DNA of 64,000 nt. It comes from Flavobacteriales bacterium (lineage in GTDB: Bacteria > Bacteroidota > Bacteroidia > JACJYZ01). Under the pieces are notes generated by a model. The model was not told the origin of the DNA. It saw nothing but the letters and a program-made list of their open reading frames with translations, and ran no database searches. Positions 17,016 to 26,491 of the stretch are shown piece after piece (the first letter of the stretch is position 1; every line of letters starts with the position of its first letter). The DNA is taken from positions 310,001 to 374,000 of the forward strand of contig JACJYZ010000002.1 in assembly GCA_020635855.1 (NCBI GenBank). The letters are read 5' to 3'. The position numbers and the translations under genes are program-made.

Positions 17016-18308
17016 ATGGTAACAACAAACCACATTACATATCTGCTTACCGAACTAGCGGGCATAACAACGCCCCTGGATCTCGATGTATCACAAGCGG
17101 TCATTCGAGTGAGATCCGGTGCGAACTTCTATGAGGAAGCCGGGTTCGACTTCAATCAGCCCGCCTGTGATGAGGCCGACCTGCAATTTCTGGACGATCT
17201 GATGGAAATGCTGAAACAGGCCAGGCCGATAACAGAAATTCATGCAATGGTTCATGTCAGGCACCCCCGTGCGGCGCTGCTGAAGCTGATTCATTTCTTT
17301 TCGGCGGAATTCTACCTTTCGGCGGATATTGAGCCTGATCGGCATGGACGGGTCAGTGGGCAAGGGGTACATGTGCACCACAGGAAATACCTGACCTACC
17401 CCGTGACCGATGTTCTTGGGGACCTGCTGAGGATACAGCTGGGAACCAACCCCGGTATACATCCGAAAGAGGTGGTGTTCACATGCGATTTTGATATACT
17501 GAATATTTGGGATGCGGTCGGAACAACCGGTACATTCAAGATATTGTTCAAACAATTGGTCAAAGGGAACTGGCGTCGGATGATCCGCAACCTGGTGTCT
17601 ATAAGAAAGGGACGCAGTAACCCGGTGTTCAATCCGTATTTGAATGATGATATGTTTGCAAAAAACTACGGCCTGGCCGGTGGTGATGTGACGGTGCGTA
17701 ACATCGCTTTTTGGCTGATGACCCGTGATGATGAACAGTATGATGTTTGCAATGATTTTTCCCAGCCTGCGGTGCGGCATTTTATCCGGCAGTTGGATGA
17801 ATCCGGTGTGGCTTTCGGTTTGCATCCGGGATACGATGCCTTATATCAACCAGCGCGATTAAAGCGTCAAATGGGGGCCTTTGAAAATACTTTCGGCCGG
17901 CGCGCGCAGATGGCCAGGTTGCATTACCTGAAATTTTTCCGACAAGATGACCTATCTGCCTTGGACCCGCTGGGCATACAGGAAGATTATAGTTTCGGTT
18001 TCGCCGATGATCTTATGTTCAGGGGAGGAAGAAGTTTTCCGGCGCGTATGTGGTGTTTCAGGGAACAGGCCGTGATGCAAGTGAAAAGCTATCCGCTTAC
18101 ATTGATGGACGGTACCTTCAGCGACTATTTGCGGGTCAATGGCAAACAGGCAAAGGAACTGGCACTCGAAAAAATCAGCAGGGCCATGATGTACGGTCAT
18201 ACCATTGTTTTGCTATGGCACAATCGCAGCATGGTTTCCGACGGTATACCGGGTAACTATCATCCACGGCTGTTTAGGTCTGTCTACCATCATATATTCG
18301 GCAAATAG
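17016..18308 (+). CDS. Polysaccharide deacetylase-like protein of Bacteroidota (DUF7033-type)
   Basis: The start is set at ATG 17016 (MVTTNHITYLLTELAG), giving 430 residues; upstream residues in the open frame are not family-like. PGIHPKEVVFTCDFDILNIWD shows the first Asp pair of a NodB-like fold, and SGVAFGLHPGYDALY, ARLHYLKF, GIQEDYSFGFADDLMFRGG and WHNRSM are the recurring blocks of a Bacteroidota family with an N-terminal domain of its own. I recall this family as DUF7033 but cannot check it. It would deacetylate or otherwise process a sugar in polysaccharide or lipid carrier metabolism. It starts the plus-strand unit that continues with a GT4 one base after its stop. Confidence 0.68.
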   Translation: MVTTNHITYLLTELAGITTPLDLDVSQAVIRVRSGANFYEEAGFDFNQPACDEADLQFLDDLMEMLKQARPITEIHAMVHVRHPRAALLKLIHFFSAEFYLSADIEPDRHGRVSGQGVHVHHRKYLTYPVTDVLGDLLRIQLGTNPGIHPKEVVFTCDFDILNIWDAVGTTGTFKILFKQLVKGNWRRMIRNLVSIRKGRSNPVFNPYLNDDMFAKNYGLAGGDVTVRNIAFWLMTRDDEQYDVCNDFSQPAVRHFIRQLDESGVAFGLHPGYDALYQPARLKRQMGAFENTFGRRAQMARLHYLKFFRQDDLSALDPLGIQEDYSFGFADDLMFRGGRSFPARMWCFREQAVMQVKSYPLTLMDGTFSDYLRVNGKQAKELALEKISRAMMYGHTIVLLWHNRSMVSDGIPGNYHPRLFRSVYHHIFGK

Positions 18309-18309
18309 C

Positions 18310-19602
18310 GTGGAGAAGGTACTCATCATATCCTATTTTTTTCCACCCTGCAACATGCCGGCTTCCCTTCGCCCGGCCGGATGGGCAGACCATCTCCAAG
18401 CGTTCGGTTATGAACCCGTTGTGATCACCCGAAGATGGGATCATGACATCCGATCCGCCAGGGATATGTCTGTGCCTACTGACAGTAACCTTCAGCATCT
18501 GACATCCCAGGGCTACGAGGTGATCAGTGTTCCCGTTAAAATCACCTTCAGGGACCGGATTTATGCACGGTTGTCCGGTACCCGATGGAGGTTTATCTCC
18601 AAGTTCTTTACCCTGTGGCAATGGTTGGGAGAGCAGGTTGTGCCGTCAAGGTTGCCCTTTTATGCGATGTACATCGAGGCGGATCGTTATCTGACCGCTC
18701 ATCCGGATGTTTCCAAAGTTGTTGTCTCCGCACGGCCCTTTGAACAGTTTCTTTTCGGTTACATGCTGTACAGAAAACACAAGGTGAAGTGGGTGGCCGA
18801 TTACAGGGACGACTGGACCACCAGCGAAATCAGCGAATACACTCCTTTTGAGCGTCTCTTCCTCTTTCCAAGAATGAGGAGACAGGAACGCAAATGGGTA
18901 GGTAGCGCCAGTTGTATTACTTCTGTCTCCCCTCATTATGTGCAAAAGATTGCCGGGTATATCGGTGTGAGAGGTGAGCTTCTGTTGAATGGCTATGATG
19001 AGGTGGTTGAAAAGCACAGGCAACAAACAGAGGTGGATCCGGAAACGTTCAGGATTACCTATAATGGCACCCTGTATCCATCACAACCCATTGAAACCTT
19101 TTTGAAAGAAGTGACCGGTTTGATCGACATGTACAGGGATAAGGTGCACATCCAACTATGTTTCCCGGGACTGGCGTACGACACGGTGCAGGCTTCAAGG
19201 GTTATGTATGCATTGAAAGGCTACGAAGCCAATGTTATCATCACAGAGCGGATGAGCAGAGAAGAGGCACTAACGATTCAGCAAAACTCCCAGTTGCTGG
19301 TCATGATCGCTCATCTCGGCAAGAAAGGCATACCTTCGAGCAAGGTTTTTGAATACATAGGTTTGATGAAACCCATACTGGTTTATCCGAACGACCACGA
19401 CGTCCTGGAAGAACTAATGGAACGTTATGATCCCGGATGTGTGGCCGAAACGCCTGAAGAGATACATGCGGTGTTGGTAACCCATGTTGAAGGTTTTTTG
19501 AACAACACGTCGCAACCGGTTACCATTCGTCCGGAAATTGTCGAACGGTTTTCCAGGAAGAAACAAACAGAAGTTTTGGCAGGTATCCTAAACAGCATCT
19601 GA
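18310..19602 (+). CDS. Glycosyltransferase family 4-like (GT-B fold)
   Basis: I start at GTG 18310, one base after the previous stop, because the product then begins MEKVLIISYFFPPCNMPASL, the standard N-terminus of a Bacteroidota GT4 group (V-L-I-I-S/T-Y-x-x-P-P). The open frame upstream has no family signal. WVADYRDDWTTSE in the middle and the donor-side KKGIPSSKVFEYIGLMKPILV block are diagnostic. The length is 430 residues. A second member of this group is at 40069-41391, showing related enzymes at both ends of the locus. It should transfer one sugar; donor and acceptor are unknown. Confidence 0.82.
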   Translation: MEKVLIISYFFPPCNMPASLRPAGWADHLQAFGYEPVVITRRWDHDIRSARDMSVPTDSNLQHLTSQGYEVISVPVKITFRDRIYARLSGTRWRFISKFFTLWQWLGEQVVPSRLPFYAMYIEADRYLTAHPDVSKVVVSARPFEQFLFGYMLYRKHKVKWVADYRDDWTTSEISEYTPFERLFLFPRMRRQERKWVGSASCITSVSPHYVQKIAGYIGVRGELLLNGYDEVVEKHRQQTEVDPETFRITYNGTLYPSQPIETFLKEVTGLIDMYRDKVHIQLCFPGLAYDTVQASRVMYALKGYEANVIITERMSREEALTIQQNSQLLVMIAHLGKKGIPSSKVFEYIGLMKPILVYPNDHDVLEELMERYDPGCVAETPEEIHAVLVTHVEGFLNNTSQPVTIRPEIVERFSRKKQTEVLAGILNSI

Positions 19603-19604
19603 TC

Positions 19605-21452
19605 ATGTGCGGTATCGCAGGTATTCTGTCAGTAAAAAGAGCGGAAGCCCAGCTGGAGCGGATGACAAGTCAGCTGATGCATCGGGGACCGGACGGATTC
19701 GGGTATTTTACGGATTCGGAGGCCGGTGTGTATCTGGGACACAGAAGGCTGAAAATACTTGATCTTTCGGACCAGGCGGCGCAGCCCATGACCAGTGCAT
19801 GCGGCCGGTATGTGATCGTATACAACGGCGAAGTCTATAACTATCGGGAGCTTGCTTCCGAATTGGATATAAGTTGGCGTACGTCGTGCGATACGGAAGT
19901 AATCCTGGAAGCATTCTGTGTTTGGGGTATAGATGTAGTTCCTAGGCTGAACGGCATGTTCGCCTTTGCCATCTATGACAAACAGGATCGCGTGTTGACC
20001 CTGTGTCGTGACAGGATGGGTATCAAACCTTTGTATTACTACCAGGGAGCGGGAACACTTGCGTTTGCTTCAGAACTCAAGGCATTGATGCAAGCAGAAG
20101 TACCCGCAACCGTATCCATGCGGCACATACAGTCTTTCCTGCATATGGGATTTGTGCCCGAACCGGATACGGTATTCGAAAAGATACATAAACTCCCGGC
20201 CGGTTCCGTGGGTACCTGGAAAAACGGTGAATGGAACATACATTCATACTGGGACCTCGCTGCCGTTGTGACCCGGGACCTGGTGAAAGATGAACAACAG
20301 GCGAAAGCCGAACTTAAAAAGAAACTTTACGATTCGGTAGGGTATCGGTTGATCAGCGATGTGAAGGTAGGCGCATTCCTGAGCGGGGGAACAGATTCCA
20401 GCCTGGTAACCGCTATTGCATCGGAGCTGATGCCAGGAAGCTTGAATACGTTTTCCGTGGCATTCGAAAATGCACCGTTTGACGAATCGGGTTTTGCAAG
20501 AAAAGTGGCTGATGCCCTGAAGACCGATCACCATGAACTGTACGTGACCCAACGAGAGGCCCGGGACCTGCTGCCGGATGTGATGGCACATTTCGATCAG
20601 CCTTTTGCAGATACCTCTGCTTTGCCGTTTTACCTGGTGTCCAGGTATGCCGGGAACCATGTGACCGTTGCACTTTCCGGTGACGGAGGAGATGAATTAT
20701 TTTTGGGATATGGCCTGTACGATTGGAGAAGGCGACTGGCAAACCCGTTGGTGTGGGGATGTAGAAAACCGTTGAGTGGTATGCTGCGGAATTTGTCACA
20801 TCAACGGTATCAGAAAGCGGCGCACCTGCTGAATTGTGCAAGTCGCAAGGAATTGTCCGATCATCTTTTTTCACAGGAACAAGGATTTTTTGCACGTAAA
20901 GAAATTCATCCCCTGTTGAAGCATGCGGTTCCTGATGCGACTCTCCCTGCCGGTCATCCGCTGAAAAGAAGGTTGACGGATTGTGAGCAACAGGCACTGT
21001 TTGATATGAACGGTTATCTCAAGGATGATTTGCTTGAAAAAGTGGACATGACATCGATGCGTGCCTCCCTGGAAGTTAGGGTTCCTTTGCTGGACCACAA
21101 TGTGGTGACCTATGCGATGAATCTCGATCCGTCACTTAAGGTTCACGGGCGGATTAAGAAATATCTGTTGAAAGAATTGTTGGCCGATTACCTCCCGCCC
21201 GAATTGGTGCATCGCCCGAAGTGGGGGTTCTCTATTCCCCTGGCCGGATGGCTGAAGGGAGACTTGTCTTTTCTGATTGATGAGTACCTGTCTGATCGGC
21301 TGTTACAAGAAGTTGGTTTGTTCGATATACAACAGGTGAAACGTTATGTAGATGCCTTCCGGAGAGGAAATGATTACCTTTTCCACCGCGTCTGGTTAAT
21401 GATTGTTATGCAACAGTTTTTAAATAAGGTAAAACCTGAACTTTCACTGTGA
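19605..21452 (+). CDS. asnB: Asparagine synthase (glutamine-hydrolysing) family amidotransferase
   Basis: The 615-residue protein starts MCGIAGI with the N-terminal nucleophile Cys2 of class II glutamine amidotransferases; the NGEVYNY and GRYVIVYNG blocks complete the glutaminase domain. The synthetase domain has the ATP-pyrophosphate loop LSGGTDSS at residues 259-266 and ALSGDGGDELFLGY, both conserved. Such proteins convert aspartate to asparagine, but paralogues inside O-antigen clusters are thought to amidate uronic acid carboxyl groups (as for WbpS). Its place between a GT4 (2-bp gap) and a methyltransferase (GTGA overlap) favours the second role, which is inference. All motifs needed for both half-reactions look intact. 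Confidence 0.88.
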   Translation: MCGIAGILSVKRAEAQLERMTSQLMHRGPDGFGYFTDSEAGVYLGHRRLKILDLSDQAAQPMTSACGRYVIVYNGEVYNYRELASELDISWRTSCDTEVILEAFCVWGIDVVPRLNGMFAFAIYDKQDRVLTLCRDRMGIKPLYYYQGAGTLAFASELKALMQAEVPATVSMRHIQSFLHMGFVPEPDTVFEKIHKLPAGSVGTWKNGEWNIHSYWDLAAVVTRDLVKDEQQAKAELKKKLYDSVGYRLISDVKVGAFLSGGTDSSLVTAIASELMPGSLNTFSVAFENAPFDESGFARKVADALKTDHHELYVTQREARDLLPDVMAHFDQPFADTSALPFYLVSRYAGNHVTVALSGDGGDELFLGYGLYDWRRRLANPLVWGCRKPLSGMLRNLSHQRYQKAAHLLNCASRKELSDHLFSQEQGFFARKEIHPLLKHAVPDATLPAGHPLKRRLTDCEQQALFDMNGYLKDDLLEKVDMTSMRASLEVRVPLLDHNVVTYAMNLDPSLKVHGRIKKYLLKELLADYLPPELVHRPKWGFSIPLAGWLKGDLSFLIDEYLSDRLLQEVGLFDIQQVKRYVDAFRRGNDYLFHRVWLMIVMQQFLNKVKPELSL

Positions 21453-22324
21453 ACCTGTACCATCAATATTGTACGCTTTGCGGTGCACAGGCGTTGAAGG
21501 ATTTACCTGCATTCAAGCGCCATTATCTTTGCAAGTGCAGCAACTGCGGCCATGTCTTTGCAAGAAAAATTCCCGATCAGGCCACATTAATTTCCCACTA
21601 TGATGGATATGGCCGTGATGACTATCTGTCGCCGTTAACGGTTCAAAGCTATCATCGGTTGCTGGATACATTTGAGCCCTTTCGCAATACAGGCAAGCTA
21701 CTGGATATGGGTTGCGGCATCGGGTATTTTCTGGAGGAAGCCAAAAAGAGAGGCTGGGAGGTGTACGGAACAGAGTATTCAACCCAGGCTGTAAATATTT
21801 GCGCTTCAAAAGGAATTCACATGAAATCGGGTGCTGTCTCCAAAGACATGTTTGCACCGGGTATGTTTGATGTGGTAACCAGTTTTGAAGTGATTGAGCA
21901 TCTCCATAATGTGCACGATTTTGTTTCCGCCGCCAGTTTGTTTTTACGGTCGAAAGGCTTGCTGTACATCACAACACCGAATTTCAATTCCCTTCTTCGT
22001 TACGCATTGGGAGAAAAATACAACGTGCTGGGCTATCCTGAACATTTGAGCTATTTCACCAGGTCAACGCTTATTCGTCTTGCGGAGAGCGAAGGATTCA
22101 CCACCACAAAAGTATTGACTACAGGTTTAAGCGTGAGCAGATGTCGCACCAGCATGCAAAATGATACCAACGCCAATGCGGTTTCTCCTGTGAGCACGGA
22201 TGAAAAAATAAGAAAAGCCTTCGGTGGTTCTTTGGTGATGGGAAATCTAAAAAATGCAATCAACGGTTTGTTGAATGGCCTGGGTCTGGGTGACTCATTG
22301 AAGGGATACTTTGTTCGGCGTTAA
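21449..22324 (+). CDS. Class I SAM-dependent methyltransferase with N-terminal zinc-ribbon-like segment
   Basis: The GTG at 21449 overlaps the asnB stop as GTGA and gives 291 residues. The first 35 residues carry Cys8, Cys11, Cys28, Cys30 and Cys33, a possible zinc ribbon of the type fused to glycan-cluster methyltransferases. LLDMGCGIGYFLEEA is SAM motif I, VYGTEYSTQAV the acidic motif, and FDVVTSFEVIEHLHN the post-I block. TTPNFNSLLRYALG and YFTRSTLIRLAESEGF are typical C-terminal blocks of the Methyltransf_23 group. The substrate is unknown. The 3' end overlaps the convergent membrane protein gene by 65 bp, which is unusually long. Confidence 0.82.
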   Translation: MNLYHQYCTLCGAQALKDLPAFKRHYLCKCSNCGHVFARKIPDQATLISHYDGYGRDDYLSPLTVQSYHRLLDTFEPFRNTGKLLDMGCGIGYFLEEAKKRGWEVYGTEYSTQAVNICASKGIHMKSGAVSKDMFAPGMFDVVTSFEVIEHLHNVHDFVSAASLFLRSKGLLYITTPNFNSLLRYALGEKYNVLGYPEHLSYFTRSTLIRLAESEGFTTTKVLTTGLSVSRCRTSMQNDTNANAVSPVSTDEKIRKAFGGSLVMGNLKNAINGLLNGLGLGDSLKGYFVRR

Positions 22325-23666
22325 TCAGACGTTCTCCAGCTGCTCTTTTTGAAAAGTGGTGCAACACCACAATGGTAACGAGGAAGTGTGGCACCATAGG
22401 AATCTTATACCTCACAAGTGCTCCAAAGTTGGTGCTGGCAAGTCCTACGCCAAATGCAAATACCAAGGTGTATGCCAGGGTAAACTGTATGAATGTATTT
22501 TGCCTGATGATCGCGATGATTCCGATAATTTTTGTGCGCCATAAAATACCTGCGGTTACCATCAGCAGGAAAATGTTTTCGACTACTGACAATACCATCA
22601 TGATGCTGCCGATCTCGTTCGGCAACGGTCGGTATAAAGCGGTAAAAACAGAAATGGGAATGCGGGAAAGGGCATTTCCCAATGTTCCGTCCAATTGACC
22701 GATGTAATAACTGTTGCTGCCGTATTGCTCAGCGCGCAACAGGTCGCCCTGGATTACCTTCGCTTTTTGCAGCATTGTATCCACGCTGCCATAGTCACCC
22801 ATTGCATGTTGTAAGTTGCGAATCATATACGACAACGATATGAAAATGATGAACAACAGGACAGGGAGTACCGACCATTTGATGATCTGAAGTTTGATGT
22901 TCGAAATCGTATGTGAATAATACCACAGGGCCAGTCCCGGCATCAAGGTGATTAACACGTACGCCTTCATGTTGAGAATAATATAGAGATTACACAGAAG
23001 CATCAGGATGTTGGGCAGAACCCGTTGTCTCTTAATGGCAATCTGGTAGAAATTGTATGTCAGCCAACAAGCACAGCTGAGTGTGAATGAGTCTTTCATG
23101 ATGCCGGAACCCCAGAATATAAGAGAGGGGAAATACAAAACGGCATATGCGAATTGTTTGTGCAAATGAGGAAAATGTTCACACGCCAGCCGATAAAACT
23201 TCCATATGCCAATGTAGGTTGCGGACGCAACGAGCAGGCTTGTGGCAAAAAAATTCTGAACACCAAGTAGGGCAAACAGAGAGGTAAGGCGGGATACCGA
23301 AAAGGTGTTCGCATCAATCCACATATACCAGGCCGGCCAACCGGTGGTATGATTGAAATATGTATAGTTGTGGTAGGAAAGATTGCCAGACAGGATCGAG
23401 AGGGCCACAGATGTGTTTTGCTTGGCCAGGTTGATTATGACATCGGCTCCTCGGAAGTAATTCACTGTATCTCCTCCACCGTATACATAGAGGTAAACAA
23501 AGCAAAATCCCAATACGCCGATTAATTTGAGTGTAAATCCCGTAAAGAAGTATTTTTTCAAATGTGCATCAATCTTATTGCTGGTTTTTATAAAATTGCC
23601 CAGCAATAGAAGTGTTACCAGATAGGGAATTGAAAAGATGAAATCGAGGAAGGAAACGTGATACAT
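22260..23666 (-). CDS. Polytopic membrane protein, candidate O-antigen/polysaccharide polymerase (Wzy-like)
   Basis: The 468-residue protein has about ten to twelve hydrophobic helices along its length, starting near residues 5-22, and a large loop with YGGGDTVNYFRGADVI followed by helices, the usual layout of Wzy and EpsG-type polymerases. AVLYFPSLIFWGSGIMKDSFTL resembles the aromatic, charged periplasmic loop pattern of such proteins. No domain signature can be read with certainty. It is the only gene in the main locus that could serve as polymerase or ligase. It begins 29 bp from the divergent GT gene at 23696 and overlaps the methyltransferase by 65 bp at its end. Confidence 0.6.
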   Translation of the reverse strand: MYHVSFLDFIFSIPYLVTLLLLGNFIKTSNKIDAHLKKYFFTGFTLKLIGVLGFCFVYLYVYGGGDTVNYFRGADVIINLAKQNTSVALSILSGNLSYHNYTYFNHTTGWPAWYMWIDANTFSVSRLTSLFALLGVQNFFATSLLVASATYIGIWKFYRLACEHFPHLHKQFAYAVLYFPSLIFWGSGIMKDSFTLSCACWLTYNFYQIAIKRQRVLPNILMLLCNLYIILNMKAYVLITLMPGLALWYYSHTISNIKLQIIKWSVLPVLLFIIFISLSYMIRNLQHAMGDYGSVDTMLQKAKVIQGDLLRAEQYGSNSYYIGQLDGTLGNALSRIPISVFTALYRPLPNEIGSIMMVLSVVENIFLLMVTAGILWRTKIIGIIAIIRQNTFIQFTLAYTLVFAFGVGLASTNFGALVRYKIPMVPHFLVTIVVLHHFSKRAAGERLINAEQSIPSMSHPDPGHSTNR

Positions 23667-23695
23667 CTGGCAGCTGGCAACTTTCAGTTAAAGGT

Positions 23696-24925
23696 ATGAA
23701 AATTCTCTACATCACTTATGACGGTTTAACCGATCCCCTCGGTGGTTCGCAGGTGTTGCCATATGTGATCGGACTTGCTGCGGCAGGGAATCATTTCCAT
23801 ATCATAAGCTTCGAAAAGGAAGATGCATACCGGCGACGGAAAGCCGATGTGGATAAGCTGATGAACGAACACGGTATAGGATGGACACCCCTTACATATA
23901 CCAAATGGCCGCCCGTTTTGTCCACCCTGTGGGACTTGCACAGGATGAAACAAACGGCCTATGAAATCCACAAAAGACAACTGTTTGATCTTGTTCACTG
24001 CCGGAGCTATATTGCTGCACTCGCAGGTGTAGAAATGAAACGCAGGTTCGGTGTTCCTTTCTTGTTTGATATGCGCGGTTTCTGGGCCGATGAAAGGGTG
24101 GAAGGTGGTATCTGGAACCTCAAGAATCCTGCAATCAAACGGGTTTACAAGTATTTCAAAAAGAAGGAAAAGGAATTCATTACAACAGCAGACGCCGTGG
24201 TATCACTGACCGAGAACGGCCGGCAGGAAATGCTGCAATGGAGCCTTGCGGGAGCTGCGTTCCCGCCCATTCAGGTGATCCCTTGTTGTGCGGATATGGA
24301 TCTTTTTAACAACCATCATGACCGGGAGGCTTCGCGGGCCTGGCGAAACCGGTTCGGGTTGCCCGATGATGCATTCGTTCTGGGTTACCTCGGTTCTGTC
24401 GGAACATGGTACATGCTGCCTGAGATGCTGGATTTTTTTCGTGAGCTCTTAACAACCAAACCCCACGCCCGGTTCCTTTTTATTACACCTGACCCTCCGG
24501 AAATGATCAAGGACATGGCGCAACAGCGTGGTGTGGATGCCAGCCGCATACATGTTGCATTTTTGCCACGGCAGGAAGTGGCTTCAGCCATTCATGTGTT
24601 TGATCTCGGTATTTTCTTCATTCGTCCGTGCTATTCAAAAAAGGCATCCTCCCCAACCAAAATGGGTGAATTGCTGGCGTCCGGTATACCCATCGTTTGC
24701 AACGCCGGAGTGGGTGACGTGGACCTGGTGTACCGTGAATTGTTCGAATCTCCGGCCATTACAGATCTCAGCAAGCATGGATTCGCAAAGTGGATGAAGA
24801 CCATTGACACCGTCTGCGCTTTTCCCGGGGAACGACTACGGGAAACCGCTGTCCGCCATTTTTCGTTAGAAACCGGAGTGAAAAAGTACAGGGAAATATA
24901 TCAGGCCATAGCGAATCGCAGATGA
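23696..24925 (+). CDS. Glycosyltransferase family 4
   Basis: The protein is 409 residues and begins MKILYITYDGLTDPLGGSQVLPY, a well-conserved GT4 N-terminus in Bacteroidota, where GGSQ is the acceptor loop. HCRSYIAALAG, FDMRGFWADERVEGG and the C-terminal KASSPTKMGELLASGIPIVCNAGVGD are further conserved blocks. The K-x-G-E-L-L-A-S-G region is the donor-binding helix. It is a cytosolic or peripheral transferase. It overlaps the following gene by four bases (ATGA) and starts 29 bp away from a divergent membrane protein gene. Confidence 0.86.
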   Translation: MKILYITYDGLTDPLGGSQVLPYVIGLAAAGNHFHIISFEKEDAYRRRKADVDKLMNEHGIGWTPLTYTKWPPVLSTLWDLHRMKQTAYEIHKRQLFDLVHCRSYIAALAGVEMKRRFGVPFLFDMRGFWADERVEGGIWNLKNPAIKRVYKYFKKKEKEFITTADAVVSLTENGRQEMLQWSLAGAAFPPIQVIPCCADMDLFNNHHDREASRAWRNRFGLPDDAFVLGYLGSVGTWYMLPEMLDFFRELLTTKPHARFLFITPDPPEMIKDMAQQRGVDASRIHVAFLPRQEVASAIHVFDLGIFFIRPCYSKKASSPTKMGELLASGIPIVCNAGVGDVDLVYRELFESPAITDLSKHGFAKWMKTIDTVCAFPGERLRETAVRHFSLETGVKKYREIYQAIANRR

Positions 24926-26022
24926 ACGGAGAGAAACGGAGGATCCTGTATATTGCAGCACATCGCCCGGGACGGTCGCCGGGGCAGCGCTTCAGGTTTG
25001 AACAATACATGCCGTTGCTGGAGGCCAATGGCTACGAGATCACACACTCACACATCATCGATGAGAAAGATGACAAGGTGTTTTACAGCCGGGGCAACTA
25101 CCTGCGCAAAACCGCCATCATCTTCAAAAGCTTTTTGCGCCGCCTGGACGATGTACTCAAGGCGAATCATTTCGATTTGATTATCGTCTACAGGGAAGCG
25201 ATTATGCTCGGATCAACCGTGTTCGAGCGCATGCTCAGAAAGTCGGATACACCCGTGGTAATGGACTTCGATGATGCCATCTGGTTGCAGGATGTTTCCG
25301 AGGGCAACGAACGTTTGGCCTGGCTGAAACGACCCTCCAAAACGGATGAGATCATCGCCATGTCCAATGCCGTTTTTGCAGGCAATACCTACCTTGCCAA
25401 TTACGCGAAACGATTCAACCCGAATGTGCATTTAATCCCAACCACCATCGATGTGAACTACCACCTTCCGGCCGCCACCAGGCCGTCTGAAGGAACAGTT
25501 CGGGTTGGCTGGACGGGTACTTCCACCACCCTGAAGCATTACGATGAAGCGGTGCCTGCCCTGAAAGAACTCAAAACCAGGTGGGGTGATCGGGTGAGGT
25601 TCAGGGTCATTGCCGATGTGCCTCCATGTATGGAAGGGTTTGATGTTGAATTCGTAAAATGGAACAAACACTCCGAAATACAGGATCTTGCCACATTTGA
25701 TATCGGCCTGATGCCGTTGCCGGATAATGACTGGGCCCGCGGTAAATGCGGTTTCAAAGGACTTCAATACATGTCAATGGGTATACCCGCAGTGATGTCG
25801 CCGGTGGGTGTGAATGCGGATATCATCACTGATGGCGTGAACGGTTTTCTGGCATCCTCCCAACAGGATTGGTTGGAAAAGCTGTCTCGTCTGATCGAGT
25901 CGGAAACGTTGCGGAAACAGCTGGGAACTGCCGGCAGAAAAACCGTTGAAGACCGATTTTCCCTGCAGGCCATCGGGCCCCATTACCTGGAACTGATCGA
26001 CCGCCTGATCAACAGAACCTGA
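24922..26022 (+). CDS. Glycosyltransferase family 4
   Basis: The 366-residue protein begins MNGEKRRILYIAAHRPGRSP and contains QRFRFEQYMPLLEANGYE, the N-terminal domain of a GT4 group in which the acceptor loop reads P-G-Q-R-F-R. VVMDFDDAIWL, NTYLANYAKRFNPNVHLIPTTID, and CGFKGLQYMSMGIPAVMSPVGVN are the linker and donor-binding blocks. It overlaps the previous gene by four bases, so the two are coupled. This gene closes the main plus-strand glycan region, one base before the convergent rlmH. Confidence 0.84.
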   Translation: MNGEKRRILYIAAHRPGRSPGQRFRFEQYMPLLEANGYEITHSHIIDEKDDKVFYSRGNYLRKTAIIFKSFLRRLDDVLKANHFDLIIVYREAIMLGSTVFERMLRKSDTPVVMDFDDAIWLQDVSEGNERLAWLKRPSKTDEIIAMSNAVFAGNTYLANYAKRFNPNVHLIPTTIDVNYHLPAATRPSEGTVRVGWTGTSTTLKHYDEAVPALKELKTRWGDRVRFRVIADVPPCMEGFDVEFVKWNKHSEIQDLATFDIGLMPLPDNDWARGKCGFKGLQYMSMGIPAVMSPVGVNADIITDGVNGFLASSQQDWLEKLSRLIESETLRKQLGTAGRKTVEDRFSLQAIGPHYLELIDRLINRT

Positions 26023-26023
26023 T

Positions 26024-26491
26024 TCAATGATGGTAAGGTTCGTTGCGCAAGATCGTGAACGCCCGGTAGAGCTGTTCCAGAAAAATCACTCGTACCATCT
26101 GGTGTGTGAAGGTCATCCTGGACAAGGAGAAAGTGCCCTGCGCCCGCCGTTTCACTTCATCCGAAAAACCATAAGCGCCTCCCACCACGAAAACCAGGTT
26201 TTTCACGGATCGGTTCATTTTTGCCTGGAGGAATTCGGCAAATCCTTCGGAGGAATACATTTGCCCGTTATTGTCAAGCAGGATCACCTGATCCTGTGCT
26301 TCCACGGCCTGTAAGACCAGTTCGCCTTCAAGCCTGCACATGTCAGCGGGTAAGCTACTTTTAATCTTTTTGTTGGAACGGATTACAACCTGCACTTGCG
26401 CCACCCGGCGAAGACGTTTTTCATAGTCTTGCATCAACGCCGCCAGATGCGGGTCATCCGTTTCACCGATCAGAATAAGCGTGATTTTCAT
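26024..26491 (-). CDS. rlmH: 23S rRNA (pseudouridine-1915 N3)-methyltransferase
   Basis: The 155-residue protein is a normal-length RlmH. VFVVGGAYGFSDEVKRRA is the conserved glycine-rich loop of the SPOUT trefoil knot, and SLSRMTFTHQMVRVIFLEQLYRAFTI plus the terminal NEPYHH are the family signature. It N3-methylates pseudouridine 1915 in helix 69 of 23S rRNA using SAM, as a homodimer, late in ribosome assembly. It marks the start of the housekeeping block and is convergent with the last glycosyltransferase, separated by a single base, with no clear terminator between. Confidence 0.95.
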   Translation of the reverse strand: MKITLILIGETDDPHLAALMQDYEKRLRRVAQVQVVIRSNKKIKSSLPADMCRLEGELVLQAVEAQDQVILLDNNGQMYSSEGFAEFLQAKMNRSVKNLVFVVGGAYGFSDEVKRRAQGTFSLSRMTFTHQMVRVIFLEQLYRAFTILRNEPYHH

